Origin: Dyadobacter fermentans DSM 18053
Lineage (GTDB): Bacteria > Bacteroidota > Bacteroidia > Cytophagales > Spirosomataceae
DNA: 64,000 bases
Assembly: GCF_000023125.1 (NCBI RefSeq)
Contig: NC_013037.1
Coordinates: forward strand, 1,922,001-1,986,000
Direction of reading: 5' to 3'
Below are positions 10,301 through 18,010 of this stretch, in pieces (within the stretch, counting starts at the first letter, position 1; each line of letters starts with the position of its first letter). The position numbers and the translations under genes were made by a program. Below the pieces are notes generated by a model that did no database searches, had not been told where the DNA came from, and was given only the letters and a program-made list of their open reading frames with translations.

Positions 10301-10487
10301 CGGCTATGCGCTCCCTTCCGAGCTGGTCCAGAAGATCAAACTGCAACGTGTGCGGATGTACCTGATGGCCGAAAACCTGTTCCTGATCAAATCCAAGCAG
10401 TTTAGCGGCCCCGATCCCGAGCGGACGGACATTAACGCCATCCCCATTCCGAGGACATTCACTTTTGGTTTGAACATTTCTTTCTAA
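7320..10487 (+). CDS. SusC-like TonB-dependent outer-membrane receptor (fructan locus)
   Basis: The 1055-residue protein has a signal peptide ending near GHAQ, a carboxypeptidase-D-like regulatory domain (about residues 25-110: VRGVVKSTDGEPLPGVNV), a TonB-box-like region (SLNEVVVVGYTSSKKEDLTG) and a plug with GNTDPLYIIDGVP and SIYGSRASNGVIIITTK. The long C-terminal barrel ends in aromatic residues (GLNISF). No STN domain is present, so it is not expected to signal through an anti-sigma factor. With the SusD partner 20 bp downstream it should form the TonB-powered complex that imports fructan oligosaccharides. The locus context points to levan or inulin type substrates. Confidence 0.95.
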   Translation: MQKVLLLVALAVACVVNLPGHAQNRAQVRGVVKSTDGEPLPGVNVLEKGTSNGAVTDVSGAYSITPGAAANATLVFSYIGMQTKEVAVGNQTVIDITLDYDQKSLNEVVVVGYTSSKKEDLTGAIAVVDMAPLKNISSGNPMQALQGRVPGLYIEKTGSPNGTNSRILIRGANTLGNTDPLYIIDGVPTKRPEVFQGLNPNSIESIQVLKDASASSIYGSRASNGVIIITTKNGSNTNGKINIDFNTSISAQSEKYARFKMLNAVDRGRALWRASVNDGVNPEDGYGALYQFDWNKDFSNPILNGVKVQPLVGGDANMPAGDTDWQKEMYKTGIVTNNELTISGGNGTSSLQINLGYYKNTGMLRYTDYDKFSGRINGLTSAFDGKLKIGANMQIASSNETLASTDIGGAATPGLAVTLAPTIPVYAKDGSWGGAIGSGYSDRNNPLHMQEINKWDNAHRLTLFGNVFVEIQPLKNFFLKTSLGADNAAFRFKNIEQSFEEGSFGRPNNSLTIDQNRYLSITWSNTARYNLDLGSHHFKFLAGIEAIKNDSDFEIARKEGFAVQTKDYFVLNAGTGNTNVTGTGSGSRLLSQFARIDYGFSDRYLAAVTIRRDGSSRFGSENAYGIFPAASVGWRIDKEQFFKGVTKISNLKLRAGVGRVGNQEIGDLARFGLYDTRYGARQSQFPNGHNSFFDQFYNIGTAYDLNGANTGNLPSGFVSIQGANPNLKWETTDEANFGLDFGLFEGMIQGSFDYFTRKTSDILITPPVASAVGEGQLRVLNGAAKSNKGFEFSAGYYARPKGDFTYNIMAGVSRFRDRITELPEEVRAAYPGNAVQTILGHSQFDLFGYKTDGLFQNQAEVDAAPAQVGAGPGRIRYVDTNGDKRIDDLDRVFFGTTLPAFEYNVKVEAFYKSFDLAVFGSGIAGRKGFDIYTFYNNFVRGRENVGPGVFDAWSPTNTGSKIPALSLSDANNETRSSDYFNVNTSYFKLRNVQLGYALPSELVQKIKLQRVRMYLMAENLFLIKSKQFSGPDPERTDINAIPIPRTFTFGLNISF

Positions 10488-10507
10488 CCCGTAAACGCGC
10501 ATTGAAT

Positions 10508-12220
10508 ATGAAACGCAAATATATTTTCGGTCTGATGGTCAGCGGGACGATGCTGATCGGGACTTCCTGCAACGACTTCCTAGATTACCAGCCGGAAGGG
10601 CTGCTGTCGTCGGAAAATATCAAATCCGCCTCGGCGGCCGAATCGCTGGTTACCGCGGCCTATGCGGGCATCGGCAACGACGAAATGATCGGCCCGATGA
10701 CCAGCATGTGGGTGTACGGCAGCGTACGGTCCGACGACGCCTACAAGGGTGGCGGCGGCGTGTCGGACGTTGCGGAAGTGGATTTTTACGAGCATTACAA
10801 CCTCACCCGGCCTGACTTCGGGATGATGCACCCATACACCTGGGAGAATTTCTATAAAGCGATTTCCCGTGCCAATGCGGCGCTCAACAGCCTCAACGGG
10901 ATTACCGAGGCCGAGTTCCCGCTGCGCACCACGCGCATGGCCGAAATGCGATTTCTGCGCGGGCATTCGCATTTTATGCTCAAAATGCTTTTTAAAAACA
11001 TCCCCTATATCGATGAGAAGCTATCGAGCGACGACATTCTGAAAGAGTCCAACGTCCGGTATAACCATGACGAGCTTTGGAATAAAATCGGGGAAGATTT
11101 TCAGTTTGCCGTCGATAACCTTCCGCAGAAACAGGCGCAGGTCGGGCGCGCGAACAAGCTGTCGGCAGCGGCTTACCTGGCCAAATTGCGCCTTTTCCAG
11201 GCTTACGAGCAGGATGCGAACCATCAAGTAACGGGCATTAACAAAAACCGTTTGCAGGAAGTAGTGACGCTCACGCAGCAGGTGATCGCCTCGGGCCAAT
11301 ACAGCCTCCAACCCGATTTTGCGGAGAACTTCATTGCCGAAACCGAGAACGGCCCTGAATCCATTTTCGCCATTCAGTACTCGATCAATGACGGCACGGC
11401 TGCCGGCCGCCTCAGCTACGTGACCGGCCTCAACTACCCGCACGGCGCGCCGCAATACGGCTGCTGCGGATTCCACCAGCCGAGCCAGAACCTCGCCAAT
11501 GCCTACCGCACGGACGCGAACGGTCTGCCGCTTTTCGAGACATTCAATGATAAAAACGTAGATTTCGCGAATGAAACCGTCGACCCGCGCGTGGACCACA
11601 CCATCGGCATTGATGGCCACCCTTACAAATACGACGCCACGAAGCCATTCAGCAACGCCTGGGTGCGCGATCCGGGCGTGTACGGATTTTTCCACACCAT
11701 GAAAGAGCAGCAACTGGCCACCAGCCCGTCGTACCATAAAGAAGGGCCATTTATCGGCAGTTCCAAAAACATCGACATTATCCGCTACGACGATGTGCTG
11801 CTGATGCAGGCCGAGGCTTACATCGAGCTGGGACAGCAGGCATTGGCATTGCCGCTCATCAATCAGGTCCGCAGGCGCGCCGCGGCCAGCACCGGGCGGT
11901 TGAAAAAGACGGATGGCAGCTTTGCTTCGAAATACAATATCAAGGAATATGCCGCTTCCGGCTGGACGCAGGATTATGCGCGGAAAGCATTGCGCTGGGA
12001 AAGAAGGCTTGAATTCGCGACGGAAAGCCCGCGCTTTTTCGACCTTGTGCGCTGGGGTGTCGCAGCGGAAACTTTGAATGCGTATCTTGAAAAAGAAAAA
12101 GTAAGAAGGCCGTTCCTGGCAACTGCGAAATTCACTGCGGGAAGGGATGAGTACCTGCCCATTCCGCAGCGGGAGATCAGCTTTACGAAAGGGCTTTATG
12201 TTCAGAATCCGGGTTATTAA
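10508..12220 (+). CDS. SusD/RagB-like surface glycan-binding lipoprotein (fructan locus)
   Basis: The 570-residue lipoprotein has signal MKRKYIFGLMVSGTMLIGTSC with a lipobox cysteine, then the family start NDFLDYQPEG. TPR-like helical repeats follow, and the C-terminus carries the typical RRLEFATESPRFFDLVRWG and a final VQNPGY. It caps the SusC pore encoded just upstream and binds oligosaccharide at the cell surface. ATG at 10508 is chosen over an in-frame TTG two codons earlier because it begins the classical charged signal sequence. A substrate cannot be read from SusD sequences; fructan is inferred from the locus. Confidence 0.94.
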   Translation: MKRKYIFGLMVSGTMLIGTSCNDFLDYQPEGLLSSENIKSASAAESLVTAAYAGIGNDEMIGPMTSMWVYGSVRSDDAYKGGGGVSDVAEVDFYEHYNLTRPDFGMMHPYTWENFYKAISRANAALNSLNGITEAEFPLRTTRMAEMRFLRGHSHFMLKMLFKNIPYIDEKLSSDDILKESNVRYNHDELWNKIGEDFQFAVDNLPQKQAQVGRANKLSAAAYLAKLRLFQAYEQDANHQVTGINKNRLQEVVTLTQQVIASGQYSLQPDFAENFIAETENGPESIFAIQYSINDGTAAGRLSYVTGLNYPHGAPQYGCCGFHQPSQNLANAYRTDANGLPLFETFNDKNVDFANETVDPRVDHTIGIDGHPYKYDATKPFSNAWVRDPGVYGFFHTMKEQQLATSPSYHKEGPFIGSSKNIDIIRYDDVLLMQAEAYIELGQQALALPLINQVRRRAAASTGRLKKTDGSFASKYNIKEYAASGWTQDYARKALRWERRLEFATESPRFFDLVRWGVAAETLNAYLEKEKVRRPFLATAKFTAGRDEYLPIPQREISFTKGLYVQNPGY

Positions 12221-12299
12221 TATGTCAGCCTGAACGAATCGGCCCGCTCAGGTTTACCGGTCCGCTGACAACTAAAACATGATCGACAAATTCATAAAT

Positions 12300-13802
12300 A
12301 TGAAAAAACTAACAATACTGGCGGCGTTACTAACCACGAACTTCGCCCACGCGCAGGAAACCCCCGAAAAGTACCGTCCGCAGTTCCACTTCTCGCCCAA
12401 AGCGAACTGGATGAACGACCCGAACGGGATGGTGTTCCATAACGGCACCTACCATTTGTTTTACCAGTATTATCCCGATGCCAAAGTGTGGGGCCCGATG
12501 CACTGGGGCCACGCTACGAGCAAGGATATGCTGCATTGGAAAGAGCAGACGATTGCACTATACCCGGACAGCCTCGGCTACATTTTCTCGGGAAGCGCCG
12601 TGGTGGATGTCAACAACACTTCCGGCTTCGGGAAAGACGGGAAGGCGCCGCTGGTGGCCATATTTACACACCATAACCCGGTGATTGAAAAGCAAAAAAC
12701 CGGCCTCCACGAATACCAGAGCATTGCATACAGCCTCGACGACGGTAAGTCCTGGACGAAATACAGCGGCAACCCGGTACTTCCGAATCCGGGCATTACC
12801 GACTTCCGCGACCCGAAAGTGTGCTGGTACGAACCGCAAAAGAAATGGGTGATGACCCTCGCTACCAAAGACCGCATTACGTTCTACTCCTCGCCCGACC
12901 TCAAAAAATGGTCGAAGGAAAGCGAGTTTGGCGCCAACGCCGGCGCGCACGGGGGCGTGTGGGAATGCCCCGACTTGTTCCCGCTCATGCACGAAGGCAA
13001 GCAGGTGTGGGTGCTGATTGTGAATATCAACCCCGGCGGCCCGAATAAAGGCTCGGCCGGGCAGTATTTCCTCGGCGATTTCGACGGCAAAACATTTACG
13101 GCGAATTCCAGCAAAACCAAATGGCTTGACTGGGGCACCGATAATTATGCCGCCGTTACGTTTTCTAACACCGGCAACCGCAGGCTCCTCATGGGCTGGA
13201 TGAGCAACTGGCAATATGCAAACCAGGTGCCTACCGACCCGTGGCGCAGTGCCAACACCATTTCCCGCGAGCTCGCGCTCACGGCCGTGGACAAGGAACT
13301 GTACCTTACGTCCGTACCGGCACGTGAACTGGACGCCATTGAGGAAGGGGGTTATTCCAAACAAAATATGGCCGCGAAAGCACCGGTGAACCTGGCCCCT
13401 AAAAGCGGCAACCCCTCGGGGCTTTTCCGGCTGGATTTTGAGACCGCCTCGGTGGCCGATTTTGAACTTGTACTGTCCAATAAGGCCGGTAATGAGCTGC
13501 TGATTGGCTACGACCAGGCAAGCAACCAATATTATATCGATCGGTCGAAGTCGGGCAAGACGGATTTTGAAGCGGGATTTGCACAAAAACACTTTGCCCC
13601 GAGGTTATCCAAAAACGGCAAGATCGACTTCACGCTTGTGGCAGATGTGGCATCGGTTGAGGTTTTCGCCGACGGCGGGCTCACGGTGATGACGGACATC
13701 TTCTTCCCCGAAACTCCGCTTTCCGAGTTGAGTATCAAGTCGGTGAAAGGCATTCAGGTGAAGGATTTACAGTATAGTACCCTAAAACCCTCGATGGAAT
13801 AG
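12300..13802 (+). CDS. GH32 fructan hydrolase (levanase/inulinase/invertase type), secreted
   Basis: The 500-residue enzyme has a signal peptide (MKKLTILAALLTTNFAHAQ) and the three GH32 catalytic motifs: WMNDPNG with nucleophile Asp40, FRDPKV with transition-state Asp171, and WECPDLF with acid/base Glu222. The five-bladed propeller is followed by a C-terminal beta-sandwich (about residues 365-500). It releases fructose from beta-fructans or sucrose in the periplasm or at the surface. An in-frame ATG seven codons upstream at 12279 is possible, but 12300 gives the normal signal peptide. It is the only glycosidase in the locus, so linkage specificity is open. Confidence 0.95.
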   Translation: MKKLTILAALLTTNFAHAQETPEKYRPQFHFSPKANWMNDPNGMVFHNGTYHLFYQYYPDAKVWGPMHWGHATSKDMLHWKEQTIALYPDSLGYIFSGSAVVDVNNTSGFGKDGKAPLVAIFTHHNPVIEKQKTGLHEYQSIAYSLDDGKSWTKYSGNPVLPNPGITDFRDPKVCWYEPQKKWVMTLATKDRITFYSSPDLKKWSKESEFGANAGAHGGVWECPDLFPLMHEGKQVWVLIVNINPGGPNKGSAGQYFLGDFDGKTFTANSSKTKWLDWGTDNYAAVTFSNTGNRRLLMGWMSNWQYANQVPTDPWRSANTISRELALTAVDKELYLTSVPARELDAIEEGGYSKQNMAAKAPVNLAPKSGNPSGLFRLDFETASVADFELVLSNKAGNELLIGYDQASNQYYIDRSKSGKTDFEAGFAQKHFAPRLSKNGKIDFTLVADVASVEVFADGGLTVMTDIFFPETPLSELSIKSVKGIQVKDLQYSTLKPSME

Positions 13803-13809
13803 CCGACGA

Positions 13810-13827
13810 CCGGGGACCGCTCCCCGG
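13810..13827 (+). terminator. GC-rich hairpin between GH32 and HTCS genes
   Basis: Seven-bp arms CCGGGGA and TCCCCGG with a 4-base loop sit just after the GH32 stop codon, followed by CCGCGTTTAATTG. It may partly terminate the operon so the regulator is made at a lower level, or protect the upstream mRNA end. Confidence 0.45.
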
Positions 13828-13855
13828 CCGCGTTTAATTGTATTATATTTGAAAA

Positions 13856-16570
13856 ATGAGACTTGCGCTGATCGCTTTGCTGTTGCTCACGCTGTTTGCA
13901 GGCTGTGCCGGGAAACAGGAGGACGCGTATGTGATCGGCTTTTCGCAATGCACCGGCGACGATGAATGGCGGCGGGCCATGCTCGACGGTATGCAACGCG
14001 AACTCGCATTCCACAATAATACGAAACTGATTTTCAGGGACGCCCACGCGAACAGCGCTGTCCAGGTGAAGCAGATCGAAGAATTGCTGCGAAACGGCAT
14101 TCACCTGCTGATCGTCTCGCCGAACGAGTCGGACCCGCTCACACCGGTGATCGAAAAGGCTTATAAGCAGGGCGTTCCCGTAGTGGTGGTCGACCGGCGC
14201 ACATCCTCACCCTATTACACGGCATATGTGGGCGGCGACAACTACCAGGTAGGCAAAACCGTGGGCGAATACGCGGCCGCGCTGCTGGGCGGCAACGGCA
14301 AGATGATCGAGATTACCGGCCTGCCCCGCTCCTCGCCTGCCTCCGACCGCCACCGCGGCCTTGTGGACGCCCTCGCAACCCGCCCGAGCATCCGCCGCGT
14401 AGCCACGCTGAACGGCCAGTGGCAGAAGGACATTGCCAAAAGCGAACTGCGAAAAGTCCTGCCCCGCTTCCCCGATCTCGACCTGATATTCGCCCAGAAC
14501 GAGGTGATGGCAATGGGTGCCCGCGAGGTTTGCAACGATATTTTTCCCGACCGCAAGATCCGCGTGATCGGCGTCGACGGGCTGCCCGGGCAATTCGGCG
14601 ATATTCAAATGGTGTACGACGGCCACATTACCGCCACGGCCCTTTACCCCACGGGCGGCGAGGAAGCGGCGCGCGTGGCGATGAATATCCTTCAAAAACA
14701 ACCCTACCAAAAAGAAAACCTGCTGCAAACGGCCATTATCGACTCGTCCAACGTGCGGATGATCAAGATGCAGACGGACAAGATGATTTCGCAGCAAAAC
14801 GATATCGAGCGGCAGCAGGCGCGGATTGACGAACAGCTGGAAATTTACCAAACCCAGCGCGGCCTGTTATACGTGATGACGGGCCTGTTTATCGTGTCGA
14901 TCATCCTCGGCTCGGTTGCATTGTATTCGCTGATCGAGAACAAGAAGATCAACCGCGAGCTGAATTCCAAAAATGAAGAAATCGTTGTCCAGCGCAATCG
15001 CATTCAGGATATTGCGGAGAAGGCGCAGGAAGCGACCGAGTCGAAATTCAGGTTTTTTACAAACATTTCCCACGAATTCAGGACGCCCCTCACGCTGATC
15101 CTCGGGCCGGTGGAAGAGCTGCTGCGACAAAAGAACGAGTCTCCGGCTGTGCGGAAAAACCTTTCGCTGGTTCAGAAAAATGCTACGCGGCTGCTATGGC
15201 TGGTCAATCAGCTCATGGATTTCCGCAAGATCGAAAGCGGCAAGATCCGCTTGCAGGTTTCGGGCAACGATATGGTGGCGTTTGTGCGCGAGCTCATGTT
15301 GCCGTTCGATCAGGTTGCACGCAAGCGCCGCATTGATTTCCGCCTCGTTACCGCCTTGCCCGCGCTGGAAGTGTGGTTCGACCGCGATATGATGGATAAG
15401 GTGTTTTTCAACCTGCTTTCCAATGCATTCAAATTCACGCCCGACTGGGGCCGCATTTACATTCATATTTCGCAAGCGGGGGAAAATGTCGTCGTCAGCG
15501 TGCAGGACAATGGCTCGGGGCTGAGCGATGCGGACATGGCCGGGGCTTTTGAGATGTTTTACCAGGGAAAAAACTCCACCAAAGGCACCGGACTGGGCCT
15601 GCCGCTCTCGCGCGAGTTTGTAGAACTGCACCAGGGAACGATCGCCGCAGACGGCAAAAAGGGCGAGGGCGCCATTTTCACGGTAACATTGCCGCTAGGC
15701 CAGGCGCATTTCCAGCCGGAAGACCTGGCCGACGCCGCCACCATCACTTCGGCATTCGGCCGGACCGCCGTGCAAAACGAACCGGAGCCCCAGCCTGCCC
15801 AGCCGCTCCCTGCCGACCTGCCCTCGGTGCTGCTGATCGAGGATAATGAAGATCTGCTCGGATTCGTCAACGCGCTTTTGCAGGACCAATACCAGGTTTC
15901 CACCGCTACCGACGGCCGCGCCGGGCTCGACCAATGCTTCGAAACCGTGCCCGACCTGGTGGTATGCGACGTGATGCTCCCCGGCATGGATGGCCTCGAA
16001 ATCACCGCTGCACTGAAATCGGATTTGCGGACGTCGCACATCCCGGTGATCCTGCTTACCGCCAAAAACACGCCCGAACAGCAGGTGGAAGGCATGCAGG
16101 CGCGCGCGGATATGTACATCACGAAGCCGTTCAGCCCGCAGTTTTTGCAGGAAAGCATCGCCAGCCTGCTCGCCAACAGGCAATTGCTCCGGAACACGCA
16201 TTTCGGTCCGGGCGTGGCAGAGGCCGAAGCTGGCCTCTCGCGGCTTGATAAAAAATTCGTGAATGAGCTCCGCGCGCTGATCATTGCGCGGCTGGACGAT
16301 CCTGCATTGACGGTGGAATCGCTCGGGAAAGCGCTGGGGCTATCGCGCGTGCAGCTGTTCCGCAAAACGAAGGCGCTGCTCGGCGGCGGTACCAACGAGC
16401 TCATTCTGAACCTCCGGCTCGAAAAAGCCTGCACATTGCTCCGCAATCCCGACCTGACCATGGCGGAAATCGCCGATCAGACCGGGTTTACTTCTCAAAG
16501 CTATTTTTCCACTGTTTTTAAAACCCATTTCGGTGTGTCGCCGAAAGACTGGCGGATGGTCAGAAGCTAG
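13856..16570 (+). CDS. Hybrid two-component regulator (HTCS) with periplasmic sugar-binding sensor domain
   Basis: The 904-residue protein joins, in order: a signal/lipobox-like N-terminus (LTLFAGC), a type-1 periplasmic binding protein domain (about 25-310, ribose-binding-protein like: VIGFSQCTGDDEW, VVVVDRR, VIGVDGLPGQ), one membrane helix (about 338-358), a HisKA domain with phospho-His406 in NISHEFRTPLTL, an ATPase domain (NLLSNAFKFTP), a receiver domain with Asp705 in CDVMLPGMDG, and an AraC-type DNA-binding domain (about 795-904). This layout matches the fructose-sensing HTCS BT1754 of Bacteroides thetaiotaomicron. It is the likely activator of genes 5016-13802, induced by free fructose. 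Confidence 0.93.
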   Translation: MRLALIALLLLTLFAGCAGKQEDAYVIGFSQCTGDDEWRRAMLDGMQRELAFHNNTKLIFRDAHANSAVQVKQIEELLRNGIHLLIVSPNESDPLTPVIEKAYKQGVPVVVVDRRTSSPYYTAYVGGDNYQVGKTVGEYAAALLGGNGKMIEITGLPRSSPASDRHRGLVDALATRPSIRRVATLNGQWQKDIAKSELRKVLPRFPDLDLIFAQNEVMAMGAREVCNDIFPDRKIRVIGVDGLPGQFGDIQMVYDGHITATALYPTGGEEAARVAMNILQKQPYQKENLLQTAIIDSSNVRMIKMQTDKMISQQNDIERQQARIDEQLEIYQTQRGLLYVMTGLFIVSIILGSVALYSLIENKKINRELNSKNEEIVVQRNRIQDIAEKAQEATESKFRFFTNISHEFRTPLTLILGPVEELLRQKNESPAVRKNLSLVQKNATRLLWLVNQLMDFRKIESGKIRLQVSGNDMVAFVRELMLPFDQVARKRRIDFRLVTALPALEVWFDRDMMDKVFFNLLSNAFKFTPDWGRIYIHISQAGENVVVSVQDNGSGLSDADMAGAFEMFYQGKNSTKGTGLGLPLSREFVELHQGTIAADGKKGEGAIFTVTLPLGQAHFQPEDLADAATITSAFGRTAVQNEPEPQPAQPLPADLPSVLLIEDNEDLLGFVNALLQDQYQVSTATDGRAGLDQCFETVPDLVVCDVMLPGMDGLEITAALKSDLRTSHIPVILLTAKNTPEQQVEGMQARADMYITKPFSPQFLQESIASLLANRQLLRNTHFGPGVAEAEAGLSRLDKKFVNELRALIIARLDDPALTVESLGKALGLSRVQLFRKTKALLGGGTNELILNLRLEKACTLLRNPDLTMAEIADQTGFTSQSYFSTVFKTHFGVSPKDWRMVRS

Positions 16571-16587
16571 CGGTACGGCGCGAGCGG

Positions 16588-17943
16588 CTATTTTACCTCA
16601 ATGCGCGACCAGTACGGCTTCGTCTTGCCACCGTCCGGGAAGGTGGCGGTTACTGTGTAAAGGCCGGGCGGCAGGTCGTTGGGCACCTTGTATTTACCAA
16701 AACCAATGTAAACGCCCGCAATGCCCCACGAATAGACGCCCAGCTCGGGGCTGATGTCCACCGTTTTGGCGGCCGATGCGAAAGTCAACCGCGGCAGCCG
16801 GGCTACATTAAAATCCGAATCCCGCATACCGTAATAAATCGGGTATGGTTTGGCATTGAATTGCTCGCCGCGGTTCAAAACGGGCCGGTTGGTATTGCGC
16901 TCGACAGCGCCCGCGGGATTACCTTTCCAAATCGTTTCGATGGCCTGCAAGTTGCCGGTTGCAATGCTGATACTTCCGTTTCCAATTAATCTATCGTTTT
17001 CATAAACCGACACTAGATAGCTGCCTTCGGAAAGCGTTGCGGGAATTTTATCGACCCTCAACCAATTGGAATCGCGCACGGCAACCTGCGCCGTCACCGG
17101 TCGCGCCATGTCGTCATTGGAAAAAGTCAGTTTGTATTTGGCCTCCGGCAAAAAATAGCCGCCGGAAATATTAATCGTATCGCTCGTTTTGAAGTCGTAT
17201 TTGTAAGAAGGCTGGAAGAAAATATTGGGTAATCCGCGAATGAATTTTATTCCTTCAAAAATAACGGGGTTATGATTGAACAGTTTGAGTTCTAATGTAA
17301 ACAGGTCGTCGGAAACGAAATTACTTGCGCCGATAAAGCCAATCGTTGTTTCGAAATCACCGATTTCCGCTTCGGTCGAAAAGCCGGTTTTTTTATTGGT
17401 AAACTTCGCCGTAATGCCGCCCCATTGCCCGGGCGCGCGCGGTATGCTGCCTGTGCGGGCAGAAAAGCGGGCCGGAATTTTCACGCCCCAGGAATTGAAA
17501 GTGATCTCTTTTTGAAGGAGTTCTATCGTCGGCGTGCCTGTAAAATTGAAATACACATGAGCAAGAAAATCATTTTTACCGGCCTTATCGATCAGCCGCA
17601 ATGGCAGCGGGCCCGTGGCGCTGTATTTATAATGGATTACCGATTCGGGCGATTTTTCTCCAAGACTATCCAGCAAAAAAATGTCACGCTGCAACGTTAA
17701 CTTCACCTCCGCCTCTTCGTCATTAAATTGATCCGGCAAACTCACCATAAAGCTTTTGTTCAGCGAATCGTATTCAATTTTCGCAGCGCCCGTCACATCC
17801 AGCTTTTGCAAAAAATCTTTCACCGTCAGCACTTCCGTTGGCCCGGGCTCGGGTTTCGGCGCGAATTCGACTAAATCTTTATCCTTTTTACAGGCCAGCA
17901 AAAGCGCGAATAGAAAAATTAAAATGTAGCTGTTTGTTTTCAT
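16588..17943 (-). CDS. Hypothetical lipoprotein with Ig-like/beta-sandwich repeats
   Basis: The 451-residue protein starts with a lipoprotein signal (MKTNSYILIFLFALLLAC) followed by KKDKD and a Pro/Glu-rich linker (PKPEPGPTEVL). The rest is beta-rich with several Ig/fibronectin-like stretches and ends with SRIEVK. I recognise no catalytic motif. It lies 67 bp downstream of a histidine kinase gene on the same strand and converges with the fructan HTCS gene with a 17-bp gap. A surface or periplasmic binding or structural role is all that can be proposed. Confidence 0.75.
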   Translation of the reverse strand: MKTNSYILIFLFALLLACKKDKDLVEFAPKPEPGPTEVLTVKDFLQKLDVTGAAKIEYDSLNKSFMVSLPDQFNDEEAEVKLTLQRDIFLLDSLGEKSPESVIHYKYSATGPLPLRLIDKAGKNDFLAHVYFNFTGTPTIELLQKEITFNSWGVKIPARFSARTGSIPRAPGQWGGITAKFTNKKTGFSTEAEIGDFETTIGFIGASNFVSDDLFTLELKLFNHNPVIFEGIKFIRGLPNIFFQPSYKYDFKTSDTINISGGYFLPEAKYKLTFSNDDMARPVTAQVAVRDSNWLRVDKIPATLSEGSYLVSVYENDRLIGNGSISIATGNLQAIETIWKGNPAGAVERNTNRPVLNRGEQFNAKPYPIYYGMRDSDFNVARLPRLTFASAAKTVDISPELGVYSWGIAGVYIGFGKYKVPNDLPPGLYTVTATFPDGGKTKPYWSRIEVK

Positions 17944-18010
17944 GACTTATAGAGCGGTTTGTTACGGGCGTACTTTGTAACCTCGGGTAATTTCAAGCTA
18001 ATGTAATAAA

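Noticed and set aside
12224..12269. Possible hairpin between susD and GH32 genes
   Set aside because: Arms are only 5-6 bp with large loops, so chance pairing is likely.
13844..13851. TATATTTG resembling a -7 box just before the HTCS ATG
   Set aside because: It is only 4 bp from the start codon and has no TTTG box at the right distance; a leaderless start is possible but unsupported.
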